Origin: an uncultured Hyphomicrobium sp.
GTDB taxonomy: Bacteria > Pseudomonadota > Alphaproteobacteria > Rhizobiales > Hyphomicrobiaceae
Direction: 5' to 3'
DNA length: 64,000 nt
Assembly: GCA_934555825.1 (NCBI GenBank)
Contig: CAKTFJ010000002.1
Span: 372,001 to 436,000 of the forward strand
The notes beneath the pieces were generated by a model. It saw only the letters and a list, made by a program, of their open reading frames with translations, was not told the origin of the DNA and made no database searches. The position numbers and the translations under genes are program-made. Positions 17,297 to 27,462 of this stretch are shown piece after piece; the stretch's first letter is position 1, and each line of letters starts with the position of its first letter.

Positions 17297-20200
17297 GGCG
17301 CGGCCCCGGCTTTTGACCGTTGGGTTGCGCTTTTTCCGCCGAGCACATGAGCAAGCTCAGCGTGGACCGCGTTGCGGCGCGGTGTCCAGAGTTGGCGTCG
17401 TATTGCGTCCTCAAGGCGGGATGCGATGGCGCGCATGGCCGGCGCGTTGAGTTCGAGCAGCGTGTTGAGGCGTGCTTCGTCGGCAATGATACTGTCGTGC
17501 ACGGCATCGAAGAGATGGTCGCCGACGATACCGGCGGTGGCGGCGAAGGCGTAGAGCGCATCCACACCTTGTGCGATTTCCGCAACGCCACGGTGGCCAT
17601 GGGCCGTCATGCCGGATAGCCAGCGGGGATTTGTCAACCTGCCGCGGACGATGCGGACGATCTCTTCCTCTATGGTGCGTGCGCGGGGGGCTTCAGGCTG
17701 GCTCGTGTCGAGGTGATAGAGCGTCGGGTTGCGGCCCATCCCGGCGGCCGCTGCTGCGAATCCACCCGCGAAGTCGGCCACGCCATCGCCGTCGAGAAGG
17801 TCGCGCTCCCGGTCGTCCTGCGGGTGGACAAGCGCGTCGGTGGCCGCGATGCGGTCTTCGAACTCCTGAGGCGCGACGCGCTCTGCGTCGTCTGCGCCGT
17901 ACACGTGCGAGGAGGCTTCGAGATAGGCCGTGGCGAGATCGCCTCGCGTGCCCCATGCGCCGTCGAGCGCGGCAGAGGCGGCGCCTGCGCCGTAGGTACC
18001 GGGTTCGCCGCCGAAGATGCGGGCCAAGCTCGCGCCGTTTCGCCGGGCTGTGGCGAGTGGGTTCCACTCATCCGGCTCGTCGCGTTCGGCGACTCGGCGC
18101 ACGGCGAGATCGAAGAGGGCGATCTGTGCCGGGAAGATGTCGCGGAATGAGCCCGAGATGCGCATGGTCACGTCGATCCTTGGGCGATCCAGCTTGGCGA
18201 TGGGCAAGACCTCGATGCCGGTCACGCGGTTGGAGCCGTCGTCCCATGTCGGCCGCACGCCGAGAAACGCGAGCGCCTGGGCGAGGTCGTCGCCGCCTGT
18301 GCGCAGCGAAGCGGAGGCCCATAGATCGAGCATGAGTGCGCGCGGATAGTCGCCATGATCCTGAAGATAGCGGCGTACGACTTCAGCCGCGGCGCGTTGA
18401 CCGACGATCGCGGCGGTGCGGGTCGGGACGGCGCGCGGGTCGATCGTGGTGAGATTGCGCCCTGTGGGGAGGACGTCGCGACGGCCGCGTGTCGGTGCTC
18501 CCGCTGGGCCGGGTGCGACGCGCCGTCCGTCGAGCGCCTTGATCAAGGCTTCGCGCTCGTGGCGTGCGCAGTCCGCGATTGCGGCTTCAATCGTTTCCGT
18601 TTTGGCGTTCGGCGCGGCGCGGACGATGGCCGTGGCCAGCGCGGTGCAGGCTTCGGCAGACGGTGCTCGGCCGAATACATGCAGATGATCGCGGATCGCG
18701 AGATCCTTGATGTCGCAAAGCTGGGCGTCGAGTTTGGCGATGGCTTCGCGTGGGGCGTCGCTTTTTTCGATTCCGCAATCCTTGGCGAGGCCCGAGCGCC
18801 AGGCGCGATCCAGGATTTCCTGTTCAAGGATGGCAATGCGCCTCCGGTCGACGCCATCCGCCTCGGCGTATTCCTCGATCAGGCCTTCGAGCTCGCCGAG
18901 CGGGCCTTCAAGACCGGCTTCGCAGAGCGGCGGCGTCATGTGGCCGATAGTGACGGCTGAGATGCGCCGCTTGGCTTGCACCGCTTCGCCAGGATTGTTT
19001 ACGATGAAGGGATAGACGACCGGAAGCGGGCCGAGCACGGCTTCCGGGAAGCACGTTTCGGAGAGTGCGAGCGCTTTGCCTGGCAGCCATTCGAGCGTGC
19101 CGTGCGTGCCCATGTGGACGAGGGCGTCGATGCGCTCATGCTCGCGCAGCCAAGCGTAGAGCGCGACATACGCATGCCGTGGTGGAAGCTCGAGATCGTG
19201 ATAGCTCGACTTCCTGTCACCGTGAGTCCCGCGATCCGGTTGCAAGGTAACGACGAGATTTCCATGTCGTGTGCACGCGTGTTGGAAGCGGCCATCGTGG
19301 CAGGCGGGATCGTCCGCAGGATTGCCCCATGCGGCAGTGAGTGCTTCCCTTATGCCCGCGGGCAAGCGCGCAAGATGCGCGGCGTACCACGAGAGTGGAA
19401 TCTCGATTTTGTCCGAAGGTTCTTGGTCGGAGAGACGCGCGATCAGATGCGCTGGTTCGACGGTCTCCTTGCCGGTGGCATAGCCAGCCGAGGCTAGCGC
19501 AGAGAAGATCTCTGCCACGCTTTCGGGCGTGTCGAGCCCGCAGGCGTATCCTGTGCGACCTGCGCGATTGGGATAGTCGGAGAGAACAAGCGCAACCTTG
19601 CGGGTTTCGCGTGGTTTGCGGCGAAGGCGGACCCAGCTGGCTGCCAAATCGGCCACGTAGGCGACGCGGCCGGCATCCGGCTCATGCACGATGCGCGCGT
19701 ATTCGAGGCCTGCTTCGGCGGGCAAATCCTTCTTGAAGGAAATGGCGCGCGTGAAAAGACGGCCGTCAAGCTCCGGCAGGACAACGTTCATCGCGAGGTC
19801 GCTGGGCGAAAGGCCGCGTGCGGCTTCGTCCCAAGCGGTGCGCGGATGGCCGGCGAGCGCGACTTGCAGCACGGGGCAGTCCGCCGTATCGAGCAGCGTC
19901 GTTTCGTCGGCGCGCATGGCCGAGAAGGCTGTGGCATTGAGGATCACGTCGGGGCGGACGCGCGCGATGAGATCGGCGACGGGTTTTGCGACGTCTGCGT
20001 CTTTCAAGCTCGTCACGGCGACGGCGATGGCGCAGAGGCCGCGTTGATTCAGAGCATCGCAGAGCGCAGTGATAGGTCGATAGTCGCCGGCCAGGAGGCT
20101 TGCGCGATAGAACGTGACGAGGGCAATGGGCTCTCCCGATGCGCTTTCGATAGTTCTCAGATCCGTTGGATTTCCGGTCTTATCCAGCGCCAGGGCCGGA

Positions 20201-20721
20201 GGAAGCTCAACCGGCGGATCGATCTCGACGTCGTTTCCGAGCAGATGGCCGGCATAGAGCAGGAGGTTGCGCGCATTGGCGGGGCCGCCGCTCCGGAAAT
20301 AGTGCTCGAGCGCGGTTAGCGTTTCGCGCGGGACGGTAGAGATCGCATCGAGCCGCGCATCACGGCGGTCGTCGCCGGGCAAGGCGACGAAGAGAATGCC
20401 GTGCCGTCGGGCTGTTGCTGCGATCTGTTCGAAGCCGTAGCGCCAATAGTCGAGACCGCCGAGCCCGCGCACGACGACGAGGCGCGCGCCCGCGATCACT
20501 CGCTCGATATAAAGATCGACCGACATCGGATGGCGAAGCTGCTTGAGGCTCGCGAGACGTAAGGTCGGGAACTCAGCGGGGCTTTGGCTCCAAACCGCGG
20601 CGAGCGCGGAAAGATCGCTGTCGCTGAACGACAGGACGACGACATCGGCGGGCGTCTGACCCAGATCGACCGCGCCGTCTATCTCATCCAGCGATCCCGT
20701 CTCGACTGCTAGGAGGTGCAT
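17293..20721 (-). CDS. cobN: Cobaltochelatase large subunit
   Basis: This 1142-residue subunit, with CobS and CobT, inserts cobalt into hydrogenobyrinate a,c-diamide using ATP. It begins MHLLAVETGSLDEIDGAVDL and contains the CobN/BchH hallmark HMGTHGTLEWLPGKALAL near residue 540, YPNRAGRTGYACGLDTPES, and the conserved C-terminal NPRWLSGMTAHGHRGVAEI. It is somewhat shorter than the best-known CobN (about 1275 residues), but both ends look complete. The cobS and cobT partners are not in this window. It lies 9 bases downstream of cobW. Confidence 0.94.
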   Translation of the reverse strand: MHLLAVETGSLDEIDGAVDLGQTPADVVVLSFSDSDLSALAAVWSQSPAEFPTLRLASLKQLRHPMSVDLYIERVIAGARLVVVRGLGGLDYWRYGFEQIAATARRHGILFVALPGDDRRDARLDAISTVPRETLTALEHYFRSGGPANARNLLLYAGHLLGNDVEIDPPVELPPALALDKTGNPTDLRTIESASGEPIALVTFYRASLLAGDYRPITALCDALNQRGLCAIAVAVTSLKDADVAKPVADLIARVRPDVILNATAFSAMRADETTLLDTADCPVLQVALAGHPRTAWDEAARGLSPSDLAMNVVLPELDGRLFTRAISFKKDLPAEAGLEYARIVHEPDAGRVAYVADLAASWVRLRRKPRETRKVALVLSDYPNRAGRTGYACGLDTPESVAEIFSALASAGYATGKETVEPAHLIARLSDQEPSDKIEIPLSWYAAHLARLPAGIREALTAAWGNPADDPACHDGRFQHACTRHGNLVVTLQPDRGTHGDRKSSYHDLELPPRHAYVALYAWLREHERIDALVHMGTHGTLEWLPGKALALSETCFPEAVLGPLPVVYPFIVNNPGEAVQAKRRISAVTIGHMTPPLCEAGLEGPLGELEGLIEEYAEADGVDRRRIAILEQEILDRAWRSGLAKDCGIEKSDAPREAIAKLDAQLCDIKDLAIRDHLHVFGRAPSAEACTALATAIVRAAPNAKTETIEAAIADCARHEREALIKALDGRRVAPGPAGAPTRGRRDVLPTGRNLTTIDPRAVPTRTAAIVGQRAAAEVVRRYLQDHGDYPRALMLDLWASASLRTGGDDLAQALAFLGVRPTWDDGSNRVTGIEVLPIAKLDRPRIDVTMRISGSFRDIFPAQIALFDLAVRRVAERDEPDEWNPLATARRNGASLARIFGGEPGTYGAGAASAALDGAWGTRGDLATAYLEASSHVYGADDAERVAPQEFEDRIAATDALVHPQDDRERDLLDGDGVADFAGGFAAAAAGMGRNPTLYHLDTSQPEAPRARTIEEEIVRIVRGRLTNPRWLSGMTAHGHRGVAEIAQGVDALYAFAATAGIVGDHLFDAVHDSIIADEARLNTLLELNAPAMRAIASRLEDAIRRQLWTPRRNAVHAELAHVLGGKSATQRSKAGAAP

Positions 20722-20730
20722 CCGGACATC

Positions 20731-21768
20731 TTACACGGTCCCGATGGCCTGGGCGATGGCATCGCGGTCCAGTCCCTTCTGGCCGATCACCACAAGGCGG
20801 CCCTGACGAGATTCTTCGGGGCGCCAGGCCCGGTCGAACTGATGCTGGAGGCGAGAGCCGACGCCCTGGATGAGGAGTCGCATTGGCTTGCCGTTAACCT
20901 CGGCAAAGCCCTTGATGCGGAGGATGTCGTGCGCGTCGGCTGCAGCGCGGATGCGCTCCAGGAGCCCTTCGGGTGCGTCGAGGGACGGGATGTCGAGGAT
21001 GAAGGTGTCGAAATCGTCGTGGTCGTGCTCGGCTTCGTTGTCGTGGTGTGACGGGCGCGCGGCAAGATCGGTTTCAGCCGCGGCGCCGAGCCCGAGAAGC
21101 ACTTTGGGATCGAGCTGGCCGCCCGTGGTCTCGACAACCTTAACGGCGCGCGGCACGGCGGCTTTGATTTCGGCAGCGACTTTCTCGCGCTCGTCGGCCG
21201 TCATCAGGTCGGCTTTGTTGAGGACGATGAGATCTGCGCAGAGCAACTGATCCTCGAAGACTTCTTCAAGCGGGTTGTCGTGATCGAGGGAGGTGTCCTC
21301 CGCGCGTTGAGCGGCAAGCGCTTCCGGATCGTCGGCGAAGCGCCCCGCGGCGACGGCAGCGCCATCCACCACGGCGATCACGCCGTCGACGGTGACGCGC
21401 GAGGCGATGGCGGGCCAGTTGAACGCCTGCACGAGCGGCTTGGGCAATGCGAGGCCGGAGGTCTCGATCAGGATGTGCTCGGGTGGGTTGTCGAGCGCCA
21501 GGAGACCTTCGAGCGCAGGGACGAAGTCATCTGCAACGGTACAGCAGATGCAGCCATTCGACAGCTCCACGATGCTTTCCTCGTTGCAGCTTTCGATGCC
21601 GCAGCCCTTCAGGATTTCGCCGTCGATGCCGACATCTCCGAACTCGTTGACGATCACGGCGAGGCGACGTCCCGCACCGTTCTGAAGAATGTTACGCACG
21701 AGCGTCGTTTTGCCGGCGCCGAGAAAGCCGGTCACGATGCTGCAAGGAACTTTGGCGAGCACGGTCAT
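20731..21768 (-). CDS. cobW: CobW-type P-loop GTPase, putative cobalt metallochaperone
   Basis: This 345-residue COG0523 GTPase has the P-loop VTGFLGAGKTTLVRN near residue 13, the metal-binding CxCC motif in NGCICCT, the guanine-specificity motif LNKADL, and a His/Asp-rich stretch HHDNEAEHDHDDFD before the C-terminal domain. COG0523 proteins with these features act as metallochaperones; placement directly before cobN supports cobalt delivery to the chelatase. The start ATG overlaps the DUF1636 stop (ATGA). Further upstream the frame is open but gives an Arg-rich, non-family sequence. Confidence 0.92.
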   Translation of the reverse strand: MTVLAKVPCSIVTGFLGAGKTTLVRNILQNGAGRRLAVIVNEFGDVGIDGEILKGCGIESCNEESIVELSNGCICCTVADDFVPALEGLLALDNPPEHILIETSGLALPKPLVQAFNWPAIASRVTVDGVIAVVDGAAVAAGRFADDPEALAAQRAEDTSLDHDNPLEEVFEDQLLCADLIVLNKADLMTADEREKVAAEIKAAVPRAVKVVETTGGQLDPKVLLGLGAAAETDLAARPSHHDNEAEHDHDDFDTFILDIPSLDAPEGLLERIRAAADAHDILRIKGFAEVNGKPMRLLIQGVGSRLQHQFDRAWRPEESRQGRLVVIGQKGLDRDAIAQAIGTV

Positions 21769-22328
21769 GAGTTTTGCTCCGGATGTATGAAGCCGAGGGG
21801 CGGAACGCGGGCGATCACGCTCTTGCGGAAAGGTTCCGGCCGTTCCTTCCAGGGAACGATGCCGTCGCTGGATTGCCCGTAGGCGCGCGCGAACGTGACG
21901 ATGTCGTCGAGATGCGCGGCGGTTTCGAGGTTGCCGACGAGGTATGTCCACCTGTTGCGGCCGGTGAGCGCGATGGTGCTCGGGCGGTTGCAGACGGACA
22001 GGCATTGCACAGGCGTTACGTTGACGTTTTTGTCGCCGGAGAGGCGTTGGCTCAGGATTTCGGCGAGCTCGCGTCCAGGCTGGAGGAAACCATTTCCGTC
22101 GGGCAGCATCTGCCGGCATGTGATGCAGACGAAGACGGTGATCGCGCTGTGGCTCCTGGAGGTTGCGCTGTCGCCACTGGGTTCGGGGATAGGGTTTAGG
22201 AGCGACGAGGCCGCGAACACGCTGCAGTCCTTGCAAGCGCCCTCGGCGTCCGATGGTTCGGAGCACGTGCACGGCCCAGACGGAGGAAGAAGCGGCGCGC
22301 CATCGCCGGACGGCTTGCTCACTGACAA
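21765..22328 (-). CDS. DUF1636 family Cys-rich protein, first gene of cob operon
   Basis: This 187-residue protein carries a thioredoxin-like-ferredoxin pattern: FVCITCRQ followed about 40 residues later by PVQCLSVCNRPSTIAL, the four-Cys layout expected for a [2Fe-2S] or metal site. An extra N-terminal region holds more cysteines (GPCTCSE, GACKDC) and a low-complexity Ser/Pro stretch. It is the first gene behind riboswitch 2 and overlaps cobW by 4 bases. The DUF1636-cobW pairing is common in alphaproteobacterial cob operons as I recall. Its role is unproven; metal delivery or electron transfer to cobalt metabolism is an inference. Confidence 0.72.
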   Translation of the reverse strand: MSVSKPSGDGAPLLPPSGPCTCSEPSDAEGACKDCSVFAASSLLNPIPEPSGDSATSRSHSAITVFVCITCRQMLPDGNGFLQPGRELAEILSQRLSGDKNVNVTPVQCLSVCNRPSTIALTGRNRWTYLVGNLETAAHLDDIVTFARAYGQSSDGIVPWKERPEPFRKSVIARVPPLGFIHPEQNS

Positions 22329-22448
22329 TACCTGCCCCGCGCGCAGAGTGTTGCGCGTTTCTTATCGAACGACGGCGATGGTGAGAATTGTGTCTTCACG
22401 AGCATTCTCCCTGGCCACCCCTCCGGGGCCATGCGAGTGTCTTACTTT

Positions 22449-22614
22449 GACGGCCGGTCTCCTGGCTTTCGGGTCACTTGCGTCCCATCGCCTTCCCGGT
22501 TTCCCAGTGGCACGATCGATTGAACGCTCGCCGATTACAGTTGCGGGGGCAGCTGCGGCTTCGGCCTCGCTCGGCATACCGCATTCCCGTTCAATCCTCT
22601 TGCGAGGAACCGTC
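22449..22614 (-). promoter_or_regulatory. Cobalamin riboswitch 2
   Basis: On the minus strand the B12 box reads GCCAGGAGACCGGCC (22466-22452), one base off the usual form. Upstream lie CCGCAGCTGCCCCCGCAACTGTAA, GTGCCACTGGGAAACC and GGGAAGGCGATGGG, with CGGGAATGCGGT at the 5' side (motif pieces listed separately). Possible P1 arms are GACGG near 22614-22610 and CCGTC at 22453-22449. It sits about 120 bases before the DUF1636-cobW-cobN operon and should repress it when cobalamin is abundant. The rest of 22329-22720 shows no gene; the divergent cobO promoter must lie within it. Confidence 0.94.
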
Positions 22615-22720
22615 CCGGGTTTGATAAAGGCTGCCAGATCGTTGCGTCAATGGAAATCGGGCGCAAATTGGGGCTTCTTGGCGCGGGGCGCTGGGCCCAT
22701 GGATAAGAGAGAGGCTTCAC

Positions 22721-23332
22721 ATGGTAACAGCCGAGAAAGACGACGCCCGACACCGGGAGAAGATGGCGAAGCGCAAGGCCGCGCAAGACGCCGAGGTTTC
22801 CTCCAAAACGGTCGAAAAAGGGCTTCTGATCGTCCACACGGGCAAAGGCAAAGGCAAGTCGACTGCGGCATGGGGCCTTGTGCTGCGCGCCCTGGGGCGC
22901 GGTAAGCGGATCGGCGTGGTCCAATTCGGAAAAGGCGCGTGGGAGACGGGCGAGCGAAAAGCGCTCGAAACGTTCGGTGACCAGGTCGTCTGGCACACGC
23001 TCGGCGAGGGGTTCACCTGGGAAACGCAGGATCGGGACCGCGATGTCGCGGCCGCGGAGAAGGCATGGATCCAGGCCAAGGCGTTGCTCGCTGATCCTTC
23101 GTTCAATCTCATCGTTTTCGACGAGCTGAACATCGCGTTGCGCTATGATCATCTGCCGCTCGCGGAGGTGGTTGAGACGCTGCGCAACAAACGAGCCGAT
23201 CTGCACGTCGTCGTGACGGGACGCAATGCGAAGCCCGAGCTGATCGAAGCGGCCGACCTCGTGACGGACATGACGCCTGTGAAGCACCACTTTGCGGCCG
23301 GAGTGAAAGCCCAGGAAGGCATCGAGTTCTAG
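22721..23332 (+). CDS. cobO: Cob(I)yrinic acid a,c-diamide adenosyltransferase
   Basis: This 203-residue BtuR/CobO/CobP enzyme attaches the adenosyl group to cobalt. Signs are the P-loop [15 protein letters not shown] near residue 39, [31 protein letters not shown] and [16 protein letters not shown]. The N-terminal 30 residues are charged and variable, as usual. It is divergent from riboswitch 2 and is not downstream of any B12 box on its own strand. cobQ follows 5 bases after its stop. Confidence 0.95.
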   Translation: MVTAEKDDARHREKMAKRKAAQDAEVSSKTVEKGLLIVHTGKGKGKSTAAWGLVLRALGRGKRIGVVQFGKGAWETGERKALETFGDQVVWHTLGEGFTWETQDRDRDVAAAEKAWIQAKALLADPSFNLIVFDELNIALRYDHLPLAEVVETLRNKRADLHVVVTGRNAKPELIEAADLVTDMTPVKHHFAAGVKAQEGIEF

Positions 23333-23337
23333 CCCTC

Positions 23338-24795
23338 ATGAAAGCGATCATGTTCCAGGGCACGGGCTCGGATGTGGGCAAGTCGCTCCTGGTCGCGGGG
23401 CTCGCGCGCGCGTTTGCCAATCGCGGCCTTCGCGTGCGCCCTTTCAAGCCGCAGAACATGTCGAACAACGCCGCCGTGACGGCGGATGGCGGCGAGATCG
23501 GGCGCGCGCAGGCGTTGCAAGCGCGTGCGGCTCGCGTGGCGCCGAGCGTGCACATGAACCCCGTTCTGCTTAAGCCGCAGAGCGAGGTCGGTGCACAGGT
23601 GGTCGTGCAGGGGCGCGTAATCGGTAATGCGCCTGCGCGCGGCTATTACGCGATGAAAGCGCAGTTGATGGAGAGGGTGCTGGAGAGCTTTAATCTGCTC
23701 GGCGCGCAAGCGGATCTTGTGCTCGTCGAGGGCGCGGGCTCGGCGTCGGAAGTCAATCTCCGCAGCGGCGACATCGCAAATATGGGGTTTGCCGAAGCGG
23801 CCGGTGTGCCTGTCGTGCTGATCGGCGACATCGAGCGCGGCGGTGTGATCGCAAGTCTTGTCGGCACGCGGCATGTGCTGAGCGCTGACGATGCCGCGCG
23901 CATCGTCGGCTTCATCGTCAATAAATTCCGCGGCGATCCCGCGCTGTTTGCCGACGGGATGGTGGATCTCGCAGCGCGGACGGGATGGCAGGCGCTGGGT
24001 CTCGTCCCGTTTTTCGACGGTGCCCGCCGGCTTCCGGATGAAGATACGCAGTCCTTGACGCATGACGCGGCAAACGGTTCAGGCGCGCGCCCTCTTGTGG
24101 TCGTATTGGCGTATCCAAGGCTATCAAATTTCGACGACTTCGATCCGCTGCGTTTGGAGACCGGTGTCGATGTCGTGTTCTTGCGACTCGGTGAACCTAT
24201 TCCGGGCTCGGCCGCACTGGTTATCCTGCCGGGTTCCAAGGCGACGATGGCGGATCTCGCCGCTCTGCGCGCAACAGGGTGGGACGTGGACCTCGCGGCG
24301 CATGTGCGGCGCGGTGGGCGTGTGCTGGGTGTTTGCGGTGGGTATCAGATGCTTGGGCGGAGTATCGCCGATCCTGACGGTATCGAAGGGGCGCCGGGCG
24401 ATGTCGCCGGGCTTGGTCTCCTGGATGTCGAAACCGTTCTCACCGGAAACAAGACTTTGACGGAAGCCGCGGGCGTCTCCTGCGGGACGGGGCTTGCAGT
24501 GAGTGGCTACGAAATGCACGTCGGCCGCACGACGGGTGTGGGATTGGAGCGGCCGATGATCCGCTTGCATGGCGGCGGTCTCGATGGAGCCGTGAGCGCG
24601 GACGGGCGTGTCGCGGGCTGCTATCTTCACGGTCTCTTCTCGAGCGACGCGTATCGCGCGGAAGTGCTGCGGGGACTCGGCGCGCAAGCATCCTCGCTCA
24701 ATTACGAGCACGACGTGGACGCAACGCTCGATGCGCTTGCGGCGCATATCGAGACGTATATAGATTGCGACCGCATACTGGCGCTCGCGCGCTGA
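23338..24795 (+). CDS. cobQ: Cobyric acid synthase (glutamine-hydrolysing)
   Basis: This 485-residue enzyme amidates positions b, d, e and g. The N-terminal ATPase domain begins [20 protein letters not shown] with [13 protein letters not shown]. The C-terminal amidotransferase has the nucleophile Cys in [12 protein letters not shown] and the His in GCYLHGLF. Full length. It is probably co-transcribed with cobO and converges on btuD, with 26 bases between the stops. Confidence 0.96.
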   Translation: MKAIMFQGTGSDVGKSLLVAGLARAFANRGLRVRPFKPQNMSNNAAVTADGGEIGRAQALQARAARVAPSVHMNPVLLKPQSEVGAQVVVQGRVIGNAPARGYYAMKAQLMERVLESFNLLGAQADLVLVEGAGSASEVNLRSGDIANMGFAEAAGVPVVLIGDIERGGVIASLVGTRHVLSADDAARIVGFIVNKFRGDPALFADGMVDLAARTGWQALGLVPFFDGARRLPDEDTQSLTHDAANGSGARPLVVVLAYPRLSNFDDFDPLRLETGVDVVFLRLGEPIPGSAALVILPGSKATMADLAALRATGWDVDLAAHVRRGGRVLGVCGGYQMLGRSIADPDGIEGAPGDVAGLGLLDVETVLTGNKTLTEAAGVSCGTGLAVSGYEMHVGRTTGVGLERPMIRLHGGGLDGAVSADGRVAGCYLHGLFSSDAYRAEVLRGLGAQASSLNYEHDVDATLDALAAHIETYIDCDRILALAR

Positions 24796-24821
24796 TGCGA
24801 CGCGAACTCCGGCTTTCCGAT

Positions 24822-25604
24822 TTACTTCTTAGTTGGGAGCCGCGCGACAGGCTGCACGAGCAGCCCATCCTCGGTGACGGTGCGGTGGATGCGAACGCCG
24901 TAGACCTTCGCGAAATGTTCGTGAGTCAACACGTCCTCGGGTTTGCCGTCTGCGGCGACGCTGCCCTTGTCGAGCAGGATGAGACGGCGGCACCAACGGG
25001 CTGCCAACGGGATTTCGTGAAGCGAGACGATGATCGTGCGGCCAGCGGAAGACAACGCGTCGAGCGTTTCCAGGAGCGCGATCTGGTGGCCGGGGTCCAG
25101 GGCGGCGACGGGTTCGTCCGCGATGAGGATGGGTGTGGCCTGGGCCAGGACGCGCGCCATGAGAACGCGGGCGCGCTCACCGCCTGAGAGCGTCGAGACG
25201 ATGCGATTGCGCAGGTGGGCAATGTCGGTCAATGCGATGGCGCTTTCGATCTCTGCCTGATCCTCTGGACCGAGACCGGCGAGCGCGGACAGATGCGGTG
25301 TTCTCCCGAGGGCGACGACATTTTCAACCGAGAGCGGCCAGGCGATCTCGCGATCCTGAGGCAGGTAGCTCGTCAGATGAGCCAATGCACGACGATCGAT
25401 TTCGGGCAGAGGCTTGCCGTTGTAGGCGATGTCGCCTCGCGATGGCACGAGCCCGAGGATCGCTTTCAGGAACGTGCTTTTTCCCGCGCCGTTGGGACCG
25501 ATGAGGCCGATCACGCCGCCCGGTGCGAAGTCGAGCGAGACATCGCGGACGATGGAGTGGCCGCCGAGATCGACGTTGAGATTTCGGACGCTAAGACGGG
25601 TCAT
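24822..25604 (-). CDS. btuD: Cobalamin ABC importer ATP-binding protein
   Basis: This 260-residue ATPase has Walker A GLIGPNGAGKSTFLKA near residue 34, the Q-loop in TSYLPQD, signature LSGGERARVLMARVL and Walker B ILIADEPVAALD. The start MTRLSVRNLNVDLGG overlaps the permease stop by 4 bases; the long open frame upstream is an Arg-rich out-of-family extension over the permease gene. It is the third gene of a btuF-btuC-btuD unit lying downstream of btuB and riboswitch 3. This is the second complete BtuFCD set in the window. Confidence 0.9.
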   Translation of the reverse strand: MTRLSVRNLNVDLGGHSIVRDVSLDFAPGGVIGLIGPNGAGKSTFLKAILGLVPSRGDIAYNGKPLPEIDRRALAHLTSYLPQDREIAWPLSVENVVALGRTPHLSALAGLGPEDQAEIESAIALTDIAHLRNRIVSTLSGGERARVLMARVLAQATPILIADEPVAALDPGHQIALLETLDALSSAGRTIIVSLHEIPLAARWCRRLILLDKGSVAADGKPEDVLTHEHFAKVYGVRIHRTVTEDGLLVQPVARLPTKK

Positions 25605-26590
25605 GTGAGCGTCCTGCGGTAGCGTATGACGAGGTAGAGGAAGAACGGCGCGCCTACAATCGCGGTCAGGACGCCGAGCTTGAGGTCGCGCCCGGGTGCG
25701 ATGAGGCGCACGGCGATGTCTGCCGCGAGAACGAGAGACGCGCCGGCGAGGGCGCTCGGCAGGAGAAGGTGGCTCGGTTTCGATCCGACCACCGGCCGCA
25801 GCAGATGCGGAACGATGAGGCCGACGAAACCGATGGCGCCGGCGACGGATGTTGCCGCGCCGACCGACGTTGCCGTGCCAAGGATCGTCAACGTCTGCGT
25901 GCGGTTGAGACGCACGCCCATGCTTTGAGCCGCATCGGATCCGAGGGAGAGCGCGTCGAGCGCACGGCCGAGCGGTGCGAGCATGATCCAGCCGAGGACC
26001 ATGAACGGAGCCGAGAGCCAGACGTGGACCATGGACCGGTCTGTCAGAGATCCAAGCATCCAGAAGAGAATTTCCATGGCTGCGAAGGGATTGGGAGACA
26101 GGTTCAGCGCCAGCGAGGTCATGGCGCCGGCAAGGCTCGTGATTGCAACGCCCGCGAGGATCAACGTCAGCGTTCCGGCGCGGCCGCCCGCGAGGATTTG
26201 GATCACCATCACGGCGGCCACGGCGCCGAGCATGGCCAACACCGGGAGTGCAAGAGCAAAGGCCGCCGAGAGGCCGGTATAGATCGCAATGACCGCGCCG
26301 AGAGACGCCGAGGCGCTGACACCGAGTACGCCTGGGTCGGCAAGGGGGTTGCGCAAGTATCCTTGCAGGACCGCGCCCGATAGTCCGAGCGTCGCGCCAA
26401 TCATCGTGCCGAGGATTGCGCGCGGCAATCGGATTTCCTGCATGACGAGGCGGGCCGCCTCGTTGCTGCCTAGGAACAAGCCATCGAACGATGTCGCCAT
26501 GTCGAGGCCTGCAGGGCCGGTAAACAGAGAGGCCGCAAAGAGAAGGGCGACGAGGAGCGCCAAGCTCGTGACGACGAGACGATAGCTCAT
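25601..26590 (-). CDS. btuC: Cobalamin ABC importer permease
   Basis: This 329-residue FecCD/BtuC-type permease begins MSYRLVVTSLALLVALLFA. It has EIRLPRAILGTMIGATLGLSG (18-residue core RLPRAILGTMIGATLGLS), AVLQGYLRNPLADPGVLG and GFVGLIVPHLLRPVVG, all standard landmarks, and about ten membrane segments. ATGA overlaps join it to btuF before and btuD after. It forms the inner-membrane channel of the second corrinoid importer. Confidence 0.9.
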   Translation of the reverse strand: MSYRLVVTSLALLVALLFAASLFTGPAGLDMATSFDGLFLGSNEAARLVMQEIRLPRAILGTMIGATLGLSGAVLQGYLRNPLADPGVLGVSASASLGAVIAIYTGLSAAFALALPVLAMLGAVAAVMVIQILAGGRAGTLTLILAGVAITSLAGAMTSLALNLSPNPFAAMEILFWMLGSLTDRSMVHVWLSAPFMVLGWIMLAPLGRALDALSLGSDAAQSMGVRLNRTQTLTILGTATSVGAATSVAGAIGFVGLIVPHLLRPVVGSKPSHLLLPSALAGASLVLAADIAVRLIAPGRDLKLGVLTAIVGAPFFLYLVIRYRRTLT

Positions 26591-27462
26591 GGCGTGACCG
26601 GCTTTCGTAGGCTGAGCTGAGCGGCTGCATCGGCCAGAATGCGAACGGCTTCGGCTGTGAAGGGCGCGCCGCAGACCCAATACTTGTCCGGGACGGCCGT
26701 CATCGGGCGGCCTTGCAGGACGGCGCTCAGGGCCGGATGCTCGAACGTCTGGTAAGCGAGCGCGGGTGCGCTGCTCTCATAGCGCGTTCCGCCGACGATG
26801 AGATCGGGTGTCGAGACAACGAGGATTTCGAGGGGCAGGCGGATCGTGCCGGACAATCCAAGCCGCGTGCCAAGGTTTTCGAGGCCGGCCCGGCTCACCA
26901 CTTCGCTCGACAGAGTTCCAGACCCCACAGTGTAGCTATTTGCGAAGTGCAACGCTGCGAGCGGGCGCCGTGTGGACTCGCCGGGTTCCGGCGTGGCAGC
27001 GATACGCCGGTCGAGTTCGGCGACGAGTTCTTCGGCGCGTTCGGTGCGGCCGAGAAGGTCTCCCATCCTGCGGATCTGTTCGCGAATTTCGTCGAAGGAA
27101 TAGGCGGGCGGGAATTGCTCGACGCGGAATCCCAAGCGCTTCAGCATCGCCACACTCGCCCGGCTCGTGAACGTGCCAGCGAGCACGAGGTCGGGCTGCA
27201 TCATGAAGATTTCTTCGGCGAGGCCGTGATTCACGGCAAAGCGACGTGCCTCATCCGGGAGTACGGAGCTTTTGGGGTCGCGTGCGAGATGAGACACGGA
27301 GTGCAACTGGCCGGGTGCTGCCATCAGCATCGCCATCTGATCGGTGCACAGGTTCATCGACACGATGCGGCGCGGTGGAGCATCGGCGCGCAGCGGGAAG
27401 CTGGCGAGGAGGAGCGCGACGGTTCCGATCAGTGCGGTGGTGGCCGTCGATGGGCGGGTCAT
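26587..27462 (-). CDS. btuF: Periplasmic cobalamin-binding protein
   Basis: This 291-residue protein has a Sec signal (MTRPSTATTALIGTVALLLA... cut near LRADA) followed by PPRRIVSMNLCTDQMAMLMA. The lobes are marked by MMQPDLVLAGTFTSRASVAML and VVSTPDLIVGGTRY. It resembles BtuF-like proteins annotated in rhizobia. It overlaps btuC by 4 bases. Upstream, 288 bases separate it from btuB and hold a hairpin (27648-27702), so it may be read through from btuB or have its own promoter. Confidence 0.86.
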   Translation of the reverse strand: MTRPSTATTALIGTVALLLASFPLRADAPPRRIVSMNLCTDQMAMLMAAPGQLHSVSHLARDPKSSVLPDEARRFAVNHGLAEEIFMMQPDLVLAGTFTSRASVAMLKRLGFRVEQFPPAYSFDEIREQIRRMGDLLGRTERAEELVAELDRRIAATPEPGESTRRPLAALHFANSYTVGSGTLSSEVVSRAGLENLGTRLGLSGTIRLPLEILVVSTPDLIVGGTRYESSAPALAYQTFEHPALSAVLQGRPMTAVPDKYWVCGAPFTAEAVRILADAAAQLSLRKPVTP

